A stretch of DNA of 64,000 nt from Anaerobaca lacustris (GCF_030012215.1 NZ_JASCXX010000016.1:1-64000); one strand, 5' to 3'; positions 53,472-62,948 are shown, counted from the stretch's first letter. The notes: a model not told the origin generated them from the letters alone. Program-made: numbers and translations.

Positions 53472-56400
53472 ATGAAGCCGTTCCATTGGATCTCTTGCCT
53501 CATCGTGCTTTTGACATCGCTCGCCTTTGCCGTCGAGACGACGCAGGACGACTACGGTGCGCCCGCCGTCGAGGTGAGACAGGAGGGGGACCGATGGATT
53601 TTGCAGGGCCGCCGCAGCCGCGTCGAGATCCATCCTGCCGATCTGCACATGACGCTCAGCGCCGGCGGTCGCACGTGGTCCACAGTGGCTTCTTTCAAGG
53701 GCGATCTGGTTGCCGAGGCGGACGGCAAGGCCTACGCGCTTCGCCTGGCCGACGCAAAGACGGAAGAGGTCTCGCCGTACCACACCGGATTCAAGACCGG
53801 CGTGAAGATCGCTCTGCGAGGTTTTGCCCACGAGGGGACCGAGATCGATCTGTCGGTCGCGCTGTTCGCCTGCCTGGAGGGGCCGCAAGAAGACCTGGTC
53901 TGCGAATTGGTGGCCGACGAGAACCGTTGTCAGGTGCTCGAGTGCTTCTGGCCACCGGCACTGACGGACAGTTCGTTCGACACGACGATCGTTCCGTTCA
54001 TGCAGGGGATGCTCCTGCCGAAGGACTGGTCGCAGAGAGTCTACCTGTACGACACGATGAGCTACGGTCGTGGCTTGTACATGCCCTGGTGGGGTCATCA
54101 GCAGGGCGACTCCGCGCTGCTCACCTTGATCGAGACGCCCGACGACGGGGGCTGCCGCTTCGACCATCCGGCGGGCGGGCCGACGCGCATGCAGATGCGA
54201 TGGGTCCACTCGCTGGGGCAACTGCGCTACCCGCGACGCGTGCGGCTGTGCCTCTTCGAAAGAGGCGACTATGTGGACATGGCCAAACGCTACCGTACGC
54301 ACGTCCGGCAAACCGGGCACTTCGTCTCGCTGCAAGAGAAGATCGCCCGCACGCCCCTTCTGGCGAGGCTGATCGGAAGTCCCGTCGTCCACACGGGCAT
54401 CCTGACGCACATCCAGCCGGAATCGCAATACTACAATAAGGACGACCCCGCGAAGAACCATGTTCTGATTACCTTCGACGAGACGGCGACGCATCTGCGC
54501 CGACTGGCCGAGAAGGGCGTGCCGCGCGCTTATGTCCATCTCGACGGATGGGGCTTCCGAGGCTACGACAACCTGCACCCGGACGTGCTGCCGCCGGGCC
54601 CGGAGGCGGGCGGCTGGGACGGCATGAAACGGCTCGCGCAGACCTGCGACGACCTTGGCTACGTCTTCGCCATCCACGATCAATACAGAGACTACTATCT
54701 CGACGCCAAATCCTACGACCCCAGGCACACCATTGTCGACCGCGACGGCAGCCGGCCCATGCACAGCATCTGGTACGGCGGCAAGCAGTCGGTCCTTTGC
54801 CCGCGACTGGCGTTGGGTCACGTGAAGAAGAACTACAGCGCCCTGCTGGACCACGGCATCAAGGTGCGCGGCGCCTATCTCGACGTTTTCGCGGTGGTGC
54901 CTCCCGACGAATGCTACAGCCCCGAGCACTCGGCGACGCGCACCGACTGCCTGATGTATCGCGGGATGTGCCTGGACTTCATCCGCTCGACCGGCGGCAT
55001 CGTCAGCTCCGAAGAGCCCGCCGACTGGGCGATCCCACACCTCGACCTGGTCCATCACGGGCCGTACGCTCTAACTCCAGGTCCCGGCAGCGGTCCGGCG
55101 ATGGGCGTCCCGGTCCCGCTGTTCAGTCTCGTCTATCACGATGCACTGCTCGTGCCGTGGTCGATGACCAAGGGCGGCTGGGGCATCCCCGACAACGACT
55201 GGGGCTACCTGCACGGCCTGGCCAACGCGGGTCTGCCTTACATCTCGCTGAATCCGGGCGAGGCCGAACTGGAACGGGTGCGTACGATGTGCGCCCTGCA
55301 CGAGCGCGTCGGACGGCTGGAGATGACGAAGCACGAGTTCCTCGACGAATCCCGCCGCAAGCAGCGCACGACCTTCGCCGACGGCACGACCGTCACGATC
55401 GATCTCGAAGCCGACACGTTTGAGATCTCGCCGCCGCTGTCGCCGTCCGGCACGGCCGCGCCCGACCGCGACGCCAAGTACATCGGCGCCAGGCGGAACT
55501 ATCACTTCGACGGCACGATCTCCCGCGCCGTGCTGGAGAACTACCTGTCGCGCGCGATCACCATGAGCGAATTTCTGCACGGCCAGGGCAACGTGGACGA
55601 CAACCTCCGCATGCTCGAGAACATCGGCGCCAAGTTCATCGGCCGGGCCATCTACCGCTGGGGCGGCGAGGCCGACTTGGAGAATCTGCTCGCCACCGCC
55701 AGGCCCATCGCCGAGCGCATGCACAAGATCGATCCGAACATCATCCTGCAGGCGGCCGCTTTCGAGATCGTCAGCGAGCAGGTCAACCGGATTCCCATTC
55801 CGGCGAGCCTCTTCGAAGAGTTCGGCCTCGAACCCGAGGAGCGGAACTTCCGCTACGAGGCCATGCTCTACCCCGACGGCCACCGGGTCGATCAGTGGCG
55901 GCCCGGCTCGTCCGTGCCCGACATGAGCCGGCTCGAAACGCGGATGTGGTTCACCTATCTCTGCCAGCGGTACATCGACATCGGCGTCGAGGCGATCCAC
56001 TTCGGGCAGGTCGAGATCATGGACGACCGCGATCCCGACCACGTCCACTGGCATGACATGATGCGCCGCGTCCGCGAGTACGCCCGCCGACACGCCCGCC
56101 GGCACATGGTGATTTGCGACGCGCACGTGCCCGGCGGCGGCATCGTGTACGACGGCAAGCTCATGTTCGACCTGCACTCATTCCCGCTTCGAATCGATGA
56201 GGTCGTCGAGCATCCGCAGCAGGGCGTCTTGAAGGTCGGCTATCTCGACAGCCTGTTCGGACGCAGCAAAGGCGGCATGACGCCGAGCGGATGGTCGTGC
56301 GAGAGCCTGCCTTATCTCGTCGAGCTGGACAACTTCGGTCGAAGCGGACGCGAAGGCCAGAACATCGGCGCCCACTGGATCTGGGGCTACGACGAGATCT

Positions 56401-56630
56401 GCTGGTTCGCGCACCAGAGCCTTGAATACCGCAACCAGTGGCTTCGCTACGCCTGGGACTGGCTCTGCCGGCACGACCGCAACGGCTACCTTCAGATGCC
56501 CGGCAGCCGCACCCTCGCGGCGCCCGTCGGCGATGTGCACTGGTACTGGGCCAACATGCCCAGCGACGCCGTGCCAACCGGCTTCAGCCAGGAAGAAACC
56601 ATCAAAGCCATCTGGGCCGACGAACCATAG
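53472..56630 (+). CDS. Large secreted putative glycosidase, DUF5696-like, with second TIM-barrel-like half
   Basis: 1052 residues. A signal peptide (ISCLIVLLTSLAFAVETT) is followed by an N-terminal beta-sandwich (about 30-260) and a barrel-like region with RAYVHLDGWGFRGYDNLHPD, FAIHDQYRDYYLD and GAYLDVFAVVPPDECYSPEH, typical of glycoside hydrolases that place acidic residues at strand ends. This half resembles DUF5696/GH101-related proteins. From about 680 the sequence becomes a different unit (ISRAVLENYLSRAITMSEFL, IGVEAIHFGQVEIMDDRDPD, GYDEICWFAHQSLEY), which looks like a second barrel domain. GGAGG lies upstream. The activity and substrate are unknown. Confidence 0.72.
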   Translation: MKPFHWISCLIVLLTSLAFAVETTQDDYGAPAVEVRQEGDRWILQGRRSRVEIHPADLHMTLSAGGRTWSTVASFKGDLVAEADGKAYALRLADAKTEEVSPYHTGFKTGVKIALRGFAHEGTEIDLSVALFACLEGPQEDLVCELVADENRCQVLECFWPPALTDSSFDTTIVPFMQGMLLPKDWSQRVYLYDTMSYGRGLYMPWWGHQQGDSALLTLIETPDDGGCRFDHPAGGPTRMQMRWVHSLGQLRYPRRVRLCLFERGDYVDMAKRYRTHVRQTGHFVSLQEKIARTPLLARLIGSPVVHTGILTHIQPESQYYNKDDPAKNHVLITFDETATHLRRLAEKGVPRAYVHLDGWGFRGYDNLHPDVLPPGPEAGGWDGMKRLAQTCDDLGYVFAIHDQYRDYYLDAKSYDPRHTIVDRDGSRPMHSIWYGGKQSVLCPRLALGHVKKNYSALLDHGIKVRGAYLDVFAVVPPDECYSPEHSATRTDCLMYRGMCLDFIRSTGGIVSSEEPADWAIPHLDLVHHGPYALTPGPGSGPAMGVPVPLFSLVYHDALLVPWSMTKGGWGIPDNDWGYLHGLANAGLPYISLNPGEAELERVRTMCALHERVGRLEMTKHEFLDESRRKQRTTFADGTTVTIDLEADTFEISPPLSPSGTAAPDRDAKYIGARRNYHFDGTISRAVLENYLSRAITMSEFLHGQGNVDDNLRMLENIGAKFIGRAIYRWGGEADLENLLATARPIAERMHKIDPNIILQAAAFEIVSEQVNRIPIPASLFEEFGLEPEERNFRYEAMLYPDGHRVDQWRPGSSVPDMSRLETRMWFTYLCQRYIDIGVEAIHFGQVEIMDDRDPDHVHWHDMMRRVREYARRHARRHMVICDAHVPGGGIVYDGKLMFDLHSFPLRIDEVVEHPQQGVLKVGYLDSLFGRSKGGMTPSGWSCESLPYLVELDNFGRSGREGQNIGAHWIWGYDEICWFAHQSLEYRNQWLRYAWDWLCRHDRNGYLQMPGSRTLAAPVGDVHWYWANMPSDAVPTGFSQEETIKAIWADEP

Positions 56631-56639
56631 ACGCCGCGT

Positions 56640-56670
56640 GGCACCTTGTAGGTCGTGCGTCCCCGCACGA
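56640..56670. repeat. REP-like palindrome, copy 1
   Basis: 31 bp with the stem CGTGCG-TCCC-CGCACG. It matches 60946-60976 at all but four or so positions, including flanking GGCAC and TGTAG. Confidence 0.7.
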
Positions 56671-56817
56671 ACCGGCAATCTTCCCCGCGCCGCACCAGAG
56701 GGCAGACCGAAGAAGGAACAGAAAAAGGGGTACATCCCCGACAGAATCCTCGAAAAGGGCGTGACACTTGGAGAACGTCACAAATGACACATGCAGAGAA
56801 GGGCGGGCGGCAGCCCC

Positions 56818-56876
56818 AAAGCCGAAGGCTTTCGTAGTGTGCCCGTAAGGGCATAACGCCTGACGGCGTCACTACG
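56818..56876. repeat. Composite palindrome (hairpin plus three-way fold)
   Basis: AAAGCC-GAA-GGCTTT (56818-56832) is followed by CGTAGTG (56833-56839) pairing with CACTACG (56870-56876). Inside are two more hairpins, GCCC-GTAA-GGGC and CGCC-TGAC-GGCG. The whole could fold as a cloverleaf. It resembles REP/RAYT-type mobile palindromes. Confidence 0.65.
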
Positions 56877-56925
56877 AGCACTCCTGCGGACTTGAGGCGG
56901 CCACGCGATGTCACGGTAGCGCCGG

Positions 56926-59157
56926 TCAGTTGCGGAGCACCTGGCAGTGGGTCCGCAGCAGGGCTCGGATGTCCACGAGGTCCGCTTCGGAGGCGAGGTA
57001 CGCCCGCAGGGCGGCCAGGCGCTTGTCGGCCTCGGCATGGCTCGTCGGATAGGCGAACAGATACTTGACCGACGCATCGACGGCGCCCGCCGTGTCGCCG
57101 GCCGCCTCGGCCTGCTGGGCCTGTATGACAAACCGCTGCCCGTGCTTGCCGGCGGCGGTGTCGAGCGCCTTCTTGAGCCGGCCGGCCGCGTTGTTGACCG
57201 CCGCTTCGAGCAGGCGCGCATCGTCGGGCAGTTCCAGCGGGTCCTCCGGCACGTTCCGCGCCGGGTCGGCCGAGACGAACCGGTCCGACTGGGCGTACTG
57301 GCCCTCGATCCGCTCGGCGAGAAACACCTCGCCGGTCGCGGCATCGAGCATCTTCAGCAGGCAGCCGACCTTGGCCGTCCACGTCGCCGTGTGGATCGGA
57401 TACTGGAACGCGACCATGTGCGGCACGAGCACCTCCTTGGGTGTCATCGCCACGCGCATCTGGGCGGCCCCCACGTCGGTCGCCGCGTTCACCACACGCT
57501 GCTTCGCCTCGTCCACCTCGGCGCGGGCCCGTCGCTTGGCGGCCTGTGCGGCGGCGTCGTGCGGGTCGGCGTGGTCGTACCGCGCCAGCTTCGCCTCGGC
57601 CTCGGCCAGCCGCTGTCGCGCCCGGTCGAAGTCTCTCTGCGTGTGATCGAGCACGGCGACGGCCTCGGCGTACTCCGGATTCGGCTCGGGCACGTATCCA
57701 TCCTGATAGGTCGATTCGCCGTGGCCGGTCTGCTTGGTCTCGGTGGTCACTTTGGCTTCGAGCACCTGCCCGATGAGCAGGGCGTCGACCCCGCGCAGCC
57801 TGCCGGCCGGCACGCGAAACTGCGGATCGACCAGGTCGGTGGCGCTGAGCTGCTGTTCGTCGAGGATGGTTTGCAGGTCCGCCCGCTCGACCAGCGTCAG
57901 GTTGGCCGGACGCGTCCGCGTCAGGTGCTCCAGTGAGATCGATCCGAGCGTGTCGGCGATGGCCTGCTGCTCGGGGCTCGCGCGGAAGCCGACAAACCCC
58001 ACCGTGTAGCGCACCGCCTGCTGCACCTGGCCGATGCACCGGCTGAGCTGACGTCGCGCGTCGTAGTTGTCCGGCTCGTAGCCCGACGCGACCACGGCGT
58101 GGAACACCGCGCAGCCGTCGGCGCCATCTTGTGCGTATCGTTGCGAGACCTCCAGGTGACGTCTTGCGAGTGTCACTCGCGCCTCGGCGATCAGGGCGGT
58201 CACGCCGCCAAAGCCGGGCAATAGATCATTGCTCTTGAGAAACAGACGCAGCGCTGTGGCGTAGTCGCCGCTCGCTGTGGCCTGTCGGCCCTGTCCGATC
58301 CACTGGTCGCACACCGCTTGCCTGGCCTGCTGAAGCAGGCCGGGAAGGTCCGGGTGCATCGCATACAGTTGCCGTGCCTGCTCCAGGACGCGCAGCGCCT
58401 CTTCGCAGTCGCCCTCACCCAGTAGCGTCCGCCCGCGCGCGATCAGCTCGGCGGCCTCGCGCCGGTCCTGCACGGCCTGCAAAACGTCCTTGGCCTCTCG
58501 TCCGTCGTCGCGATAGTTCAGCGCCGTCTGGGCCTCCGTGACGGCCGCCTCCAGGTCGTTTGCATAGAGGCGGTCCCTGGCCCTGCTCAGATAAAACTGA
58601 TACGCCCGCTCCTGGATCTGTTTGAGGTCGCCCTGGCCGCCCGGCATCGTCTTGTTGATGCGCAGCGCCTCTTTCATGCGTGTGACCGCAGCGGTCCACT
58701 GTCCCTGTTCGGCCAGGGACAACGCCTCGGCGCGCAGCCGCTCGGCGTCGGCGATGGCGGCAGCAATCCGCTGGTTCAGCGATCGGTACAACGGCTCGGC
58801 CGGACAGTACCGGACGCTGCGCTCGATGAAGCCCTGGGCGCCGCTCAGGTCGGCCTGCCCGAAGCAAAGCTCCGCCTCGCGATAGTAGAACTGGCCCGCG
58901 CGGCGCTTGGTCTGTTCGAGTTCCTCGCGGTAGCGGTCGGCGGTCTTGCGGTTGTTGCCCTTCTCGGCCAGTGCGATCGCCATTTCCAGCTCCTCGATCG
59001 CCTTCTCGTACTGCCCCTCCTGCGAGAGCCGGGTGGCTTTCTTGTACGCCTTCTGGTGCGCGCAACTCGCCGCAACCAGGAGGGCCGACATCACCACCAA
59101 CAGGCCCAGCAGCGCGCCTGTCCTGCGGCGTCGAGTCGCTCGTGTTGTCCGCCTCAT
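56926..59157 (-). CDS. TPR lipoprotein with CsgG/LpoB-like domain
   Basis: 743 residues. A lipoprotein signal with Arg-rich start and lipobox VAASCAHQ (Cys about 32) is followed by TPR-like helices (ATRLSQEGQYEKAIEELEMA, YANDLEAAVTEAQTALNYRD, about 35-330). The middle (about 370-570) resembles CsgG/LpoB family domains: VGFVGFRASPEQQAIADTLG, RPANLTLVERADLQTILDEQ, VDALLIGQVLEAKV. A long helical insert (RDFDRARQRLAEAEAKLARY) interrupts it. Its role is likely in the outer membrane or periplasm, perhaps envelope assembly or peptidoglycan synthesis control; this is inference. Confidence 0.8.
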   Translation of the reverse strand: MRRTTRATRRRRTGALLGLLVVMSALLVAASCAHQKAYKKATRLSQEGQYEKAIEELEMAIALAEKGNNRKTADRYREELEQTKRRAGQFYYREAELCFGQADLSGAQGFIERSVRYCPAEPLYRSLNQRIAAAIADAERLRAEALSLAEQGQWTAAVTRMKEALRINKTMPGGQGDLKQIQERAYQFYLSRARDRLYANDLEAAVTEAQTALNYRDDGREAKDVLQAVQDRREAAELIARGRTLLGEGDCEEALRVLEQARQLYAMHPDLPGLLQQARQAVCDQWIGQGRQATASGDYATALRLFLKSNDLLPGFGGVTALIAEARVTLARRHLEVSQRYAQDGADGCAVFHAVVASGYEPDNYDARRQLSRCIGQVQQAVRYTVGFVGFRASPEQQAIADTLGSISLEHLTRTRPANLTLVERADLQTILDEQQLSATDLVDPQFRVPAGRLRGVDALLIGQVLEAKVTTETKQTGHGESTYQDGYVPEPNPEYAEAVAVLDHTQRDFDRARQRLAEAEAKLARYDHADPHDAAAQAAKRRARAEVDEAKQRVVNAATDVGAAQMRVAMTPKEVLVPHMVAFQYPIHTATWTAKVGCLLKMLDAATGEVFLAERIEGQYAQSDRFVSADPARNVPEDPLELPDDARLLEAAVNNAAGRLKKALDTAAGKHGQRFVIQAQQAEAAGDTAGAVDASVKYLFAYPTSHAEADKRLAALRAYLASEADLVDIRALLRTHCQVLRN

Positions 59158-59414
59158 TTCGCCCCGCCTTTCTTGCCGTCCATATCCAAGCACATCGTCA
59201 CATCGCGCCCCATTCTACCGCCTCCGCCCCCCGTCGCAACCGCTGTATCCAGCCCGAACCACTGCCCGTACACAAGACAGTGCCTTCTGCTGCTATAAGG
59301 CCGTCCCGGCCCCGCATGTCACGCTCTTGGCTGACCTGGGCGGCAAAAAACCACTGCGGCACGACCGGAATCTTCTCACGAAGTAGCCGGCAGATGCCGA
59401 TATCTATTGCAGCA

Positions 59415-59439
59415 CATTATCAGAAATGATAAGATAATG
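59415..59439 (+). promoter_or_regulatory. Operator-like inverted repeat of the AbiEi/AbiEii-type pair
   Basis: TTATCA-GAAA-TGATAA (59417-59432) overlaps a wider CATTATC (59415-59421) / GATAATG (59433-59439) inverted repeat. It ends 3 bp before the start codon of the antitoxin gene. AbiEi-type antitoxins are known to bind inverted repeats in their own promoters. Confidence 0.65.
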
Positions 59440-59441
59440 CA

Positions 59442-60077
59442 ATGAAATGGCACGAACTGCTCCAAATGGTGGTCGATGAGCCGGTCTTTCGCACCGGTTT
59501 TCTGGCCGCAAGCGGCGAGAGTCTGCCGGCCTTGCGGCTTCAACTGAGCCGCTGGGTCAAGGCTGGAAAGCTGATCCAGCCTGCCAGGGGGCTGTATACG
59601 CTCGCCGAGCCGTACCGCAAGGTCTGCCCGCATCCGTTCGTCCTGGCCAACGCGATGAAGAAAGGCTCCTATGTCAGCCTCCAATCCGCGCTGGCCCACT
59701 ACGCGATGATCCCCGAGCACGTGCCCACGGTCACGAGTGTCACAACGCAGCGACCGCAATGGATCGAGACGCCCCTGGGCGCATTTGCATTCCGGCGCAT
59801 TAAGAAGGGCTGGTTCGGCGGCTGTAGGCAGGTGGACCTCGGCAACCGTCAGCAGGCGTTCGTTGCCACGCCTGATAAGGCCCTGCTCGATCTGGTGTAC
59901 CTGACGGCCCGCAGCGACGACCCCGGTTTTCTGGCGGAGCTTCGCCTGCAGAATCCGGACAGGCTCGACCTCGACGCTCTCGCGCGCCTCGCGGAGGCGT
60001 CACAGAGTCCGAAGCTACGTCGCGCCGCCGCGCGGATCGCAGGATGGGTCACGGAAGAGACAGGAGCCGAACCATGA
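59442..60077 (+). CDS. AbiEi-type antitoxin / transcriptional repressor (type IV-like TA system)
   Basis: 211 residues. An N-terminal winged helix (FRTGFLAASGESLPALRLQLSRWVKAGKL, residues about 16-44, then ARGLYTLAEPYR) matches the AbiEi_4-type 'type IV antitoxin' fold. The rest (KKGSYVSLQSALAHYAMIPE, TPDKALLDLVYL) is the second AbiEi domain. The stop overlaps the nucleotidyltransferase gene in an ATGA junction. The palindromic sites right at its start suggest negative autoregulation. Confidence 0.88.
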   Translation: MKWHELLQMVVDEPVFRTGFLAASGESLPALRLQLSRWVKAGKLIQPARGLYTLAEPYRKVCPHPFVLANAMKKGSYVSLQSALAHYAMIPEHVPTVTSVTTQRPQWIETPLGAFAFRRIKKGWFGGCRQVDLGNRQQAFVATPDKALLDLVYLTARSDDPGFLAELRLQNPDRLDLDALARLAEASQSPKLRRAAARIAGWVTEETGAEP

Positions 60078-60889
60078 AAGACCATCTCAGGCAGATTCTC
60101 GCGGGCGCGGCCAATGCGATGGTAGCCCGGCGTCTGGCGACGGACTATCTCCAGGCCCGGCTGCTCCAATCGCTCCAGGACCAGGGGGCGTTCTGTGCCT
60201 GGGCCTTTCAGGGCGGCACGGCCCTGCGGTTTCTCTACGCGATGCCGCGATTCTCCGAGGACCTCGATTTCGCCCTGGTCGAAGCCGGTGCCGAGGTTCG
60301 TCTGCGTGACAACATGGCGGGTTGCCGCAATACCTTCGAAGCCGAGGGCTACGACATCGACGTCCGCATCAAGGACATCAAGACGGTCAAGTCCGCCTTG
60401 GTGCGTTTCGGAGGTCTGCCGTTCGAACTCGGGCTCTCGCCTCACCGATCCGAGACGCTCTCGGTCAAGGTGGAGGTGGACTCGAATCCGCCGGCCGGCG
60501 CGCGCATCGTCTCGTCCCTCGTCAGGCGACACGTCACCCTCAATCTGCGCCACCACGACAAGGCGTCGCTGCTGGCGGGCAAACTGCATGCCATTCTGGC
60601 GCGGCCCTATACCAAAGGTCGTGACATCTACGATCTGCTCTGGTATCTGTCCGACCGCACCTGGCCCGGCCCGAACCTCGAATTGCTCAACAACGCCCTG
60701 GCCCAGACGGATTGGCAGGGCCCCGAAATCACGCCGGAGAACTGGCGTGCCCTCATCCGCCAGCGCATCGAAAACCTCAAATGGAAACAGATCGCCGCCG
60801 ACGTCGAACCCTTCCTCGAACGCCCTCAGGACGCCGCCCTCCTGACCCAGGAAAATCTCCTGTCCCTCCTTCAGCCGCTAGGTTCGTGA
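60074..60889 (+). CDS. AbiEii-type nucleotidyltransferase toxin
   Basis: 271 residues. The DNA-polymerase-beta-like motif FQGGTALRFLYAMPRFSEDL continuing DFAL gives the GG(T)...R-x-SEDLDF signature, with later KASLLAGKLHAILARPYTKGRD, quoted only in part (KLHAILARPYTKGRDIYDL region), typical of AbiEii. Related toxins transfer nucleotides to tRNA acceptor ends and stop translation. It sits in a two-gene operon with the antitoxin upstream and overlapping by 4 bp. The pair may serve phage defence. Confidence 0.9.
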   Translation: MKDHLRQILAGAANAMVARRLATDYLQARLLQSLQDQGAFCAWAFQGGTALRFLYAMPRFSEDLDFALVEAGAEVRLRDNMAGCRNTFEAEGYDIDVRIKDIKTVKSALVRFGGLPFELGLSPHRSETLSVKVEVDSNPPAGARIVSSLVRRHVTLNLRHHDKASLLAGKLHAILARPYTKGRDIYDLLWYLSDRTWPGPNLELLNNALAQTDWQGPEITPENWRALIRQRIENLKWKQIAADVEPFLERPQDAALLTQENLLSLLQPLGS

Positions 60890-60945
60890 GGCGAGGTCCC
60901 GTCGATGGGTGGCGATCCACAGAGGAATGCGCGCCCAATTCCTCC

Positions 60946-60976
60946 GGCACTCTGTAGATCGTGCGTCCTCGCACGA
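60946..60976. repeat. REP-like palindrome, copy 2
   Basis: 31 bp with stem CGTGCG-TCCT-CGCACG, the partner of 56640-56670. It lies between the toxin gene and the sulfatase gene. Confidence 0.7.
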
Positions 60977-60984
60977 CACCCTTT

Positions 60985-61004
60985 GGCGAGCGGGGCCGCT
61001 CGCC
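60985..61004. repeat. Perfect 9-bp palindrome GGCGAGCGG/CCGCTCGCC
   Basis: Arms at 60985-60993 and 60996-61004 with two bases between. It lies nine bases after REP copy 2, a possible paired REP arrangement. Confidence 0.65.
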
Positions 61005-61144
61005 CTACGATGCGCCATTTCACACGGAGCACATGGAGCGCATCGGACATCGCAAAGCAACGATATTCGAGGCTTGAAGGAGTCCGGGGTTTCCGGGATA
61101 ATCAGTTGGTTGAAGGCAAACCGGTTTGGATGAGGAGATGACGG

Positions 61145-62554
61145 ATGGGTACGATGCACACACGTCGGACGTTTTTGAAGGCGGCGGCGTTGTCTTTGGC
61201 TGGGGTGGGGTTGCCCAGGCTCAGCGGGGGGCAGGGGCGGGGGCGGTCGCCGAATTTTGTGATCGTCTTTCTCGATGATTCGGGCTGGGCGGACTTTCGG
61301 CCGTTTGCGACGCAGGATTACCCGACGCCGCACGTCGAGCAGATGGCGCGCGAGGGCTGCTGCTACGAGAATTTCTACGTGCCGCAGGCGGTGTGCTCGG
61401 CCTCACGGGCGGCTCTGCTATCCGGCTGCTATCCCGGCCGGACCAAGGTCTTCGGCGCGCACGGGCCGAACGCCAGAGGGCTCGACCCGAAATTCGCCAC
61501 GCTCGGCGAGGTGTTCCAGAAGCGCGGCTACAAGACCGCCGTGTTCGGCAAGTGGCACGTCGGCGATCAGCCCGAGACGCGCCCTCCGGCCAGGGGCTTC
61601 GATGAATCAGCCGGGCTGATGTACTCCAACGACATGTGGGAATTCCATCCGGAGAACCCGGACTACTGGGGCCAGTACCCGCTTCAGTTCTGGGACAACG
61701 GGCGTGTCACGATCGACCGCGTCACCAAGGAGCACCAGCCGATGCTCACGACCTGGTACACCGAGCGCGCGGTGGATTTCATCGGCCGGCACAAGGACGA
61801 GCCGTTCTTGCTCTATGTCCCGCACTCGATGCCGCACGTGCCGCTGTTCTGCAGCGACAAGTTCAAGGGCAAGTCGGGCGCGGGCCTCTACGGCGACGTG
61901 ATGATGGAGATCGACTGGTCCGTCGGGCAGATCAACAAGGCCCTCAGGGACAACGGGCTCGAAGACAATACCCTCGTGCTGTTCACTTCGGACAATGGCC
62001 CGTGGATCTCCTACGGCAACCACGCGGGCAAGACCCCGTTCCGCGAGGCCAAGGGCACCAGCTTCGACGGCGGCACCCGCAGCGCGTGCATCGTCAAGTT
62101 CCCCGGCCGGATCGAGCCGGGCACGACCTCGAAGAAGGCCTTCTGCTCGATCGATATCCTGCCGACGTTTGCGCATCTGGCGGGGGCCGAGCCGCCCGCC
62201 AATCCTATCGACGGAAAGAACGTCTGGGACCTGATCGCCCGCAAATCCGGCGCGACCAACCCGCACGATTACTATCCCTTCTCGACGGGTGGGACGTTCG
62301 AGGCGGTCCTCAGCGGCGACGGGCGCTGGAAGTTGCACCTGCCGCACAAGTATCGCACGCTGGTGACGCCTGCCCACGACGGCGCCGCGGGCAAGTATCG
62401 CCAGGAGGACATCGGCCTGTCCCTGTTCGACATGGAGAACGATCCATACGAAACGACCGACGTGCTGGACAAGCACCCCGACGTCGCCGCACGGCTCCAG
62501 AAGTACGCCGGGCGTCACCGCCGCCAGTTCTATACGCCGACGCCTGCGTCGTGA
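61145..62554 (+). CDS. Tat-exported type I sulfatase
   Basis: 469 residues. A twin-arginine signal (HTRRTFLKAAALSLAGVGL) exports it folded. VIVFLDDSGWADF gives the metal-binding Asp pair; VCSASRAALLSG holds Cys84 in the C-x-A-x-R motif that is matured to formylglycine; GKWHVGDQ gives the Lys-His set; and FTSDNGPW gives the DN pair for calcium. No sulfatase-modifying enzyme is in the window. Planctomycetes typically use such enzymes on sulfated algal or animal glycans. ATG 61145 lies 7 nt after GAGGAG; ATG 61154 is an alternative. Confidence 0.93.
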   Translation: MGTMHTRRTFLKAAALSLAGVGLPRLSGGQGRGRSPNFVIVFLDDSGWADFRPFATQDYPTPHVEQMAREGCCYENFYVPQAVCSASRAALLSGCYPGRTKVFGAHGPNARGLDPKFATLGEVFQKRGYKTAVFGKWHVGDQPETRPPARGFDESAGLMYSNDMWEFHPENPDYWGQYPLQFWDNGRVTIDRVTKEHQPMLTTWYTERAVDFIGRHKDEPFLLYVPHSMPHVPLFCSDKFKGKSGAGLYGDVMMEIDWSVGQINKALRDNGLEDNTLVLFTSDNGPWISYGNHAGKTPFREAKGTSFDGGTRSACIVKFPGRIEPGTTSKKAFCSIDILPTFAHLAGAEPPANPIDGKNVWDLIARKSGATNPHDYYPFSTGGTFEAVLSGDGRWKLHLPHKYRTLVTPAHDGAAGKYRQEDIGLSLFDMENDPYETTDVLDKHPDVAARLQKYAGRHRRQFYTPTPAS

Positions 62555-62572
62555 CACAGGGCGTCCCCTGTC

Positions 62573-62827
62573 TCAGGCCTTCTCGGCGAGCTTGTGGATG
62601 TTCTCGTGGATCTTGAACAGGACGATGAGCAACTCGCAGTAGATCCGGGTGGCGATGGCGCCGCCGCCGATGACTACGAGTCCCATCAGGAAGCTGGCGA
62701 AGCTGCGGCCGGCAAACATGGTACCGAGGCCGCCGATCACGACGCCGACCAACGACAGCCAGTACACGAAGGTGATGATCTTTGGGGTCAGCATTGAGTC
62801 GAAGTAGAGGATCTGCCTTGCGTTCAT
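62573..62827 (-). CDS. DUF4282 small membrane protein
   Basis: 84 residues with two hydrophobic segments (IITFVYWLSLVGVVIGGLG and SFASFLMGLVVIGGGAIATR). ILYFDSMLTPKII at the start and RIYCELLIVLFKIHENIHKL at the end are characteristic of DUF4282. The function is unknown. It is convergent with the sulfatase gene (18-bp gap). A GGGAGA site precedes ATG 62827. Confidence 0.8.
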   Translation of the reverse strand: MNARQILYFDSMLTPKIITFVYWLSLVGVVIGGLGTMFAGRSFASFLMGLVVIGGGAIATRIYCELLIVLFKIHENIHKLAEKA

Positions 62828-62948
62828 CGTTTCTCCCGTCTGCAGAATAGGACACATCCATCGCCGCGCGACCCGCCCGATTCGGGCACGAAGGCCGTCG
62901 GTTCATGTTCGAGAAGTACTGTGTTCGGAAGTTTCGGGTTCAGCCATT

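Larger units (their letters stand above)
56631..56925. other. Intergenic region rich in palindromes
   Basis: Between convergent genes. It holds the REP-like elements at 56640-56670 and 56818-56876. Otherwise no gene is seen. Confidence 0.5.
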
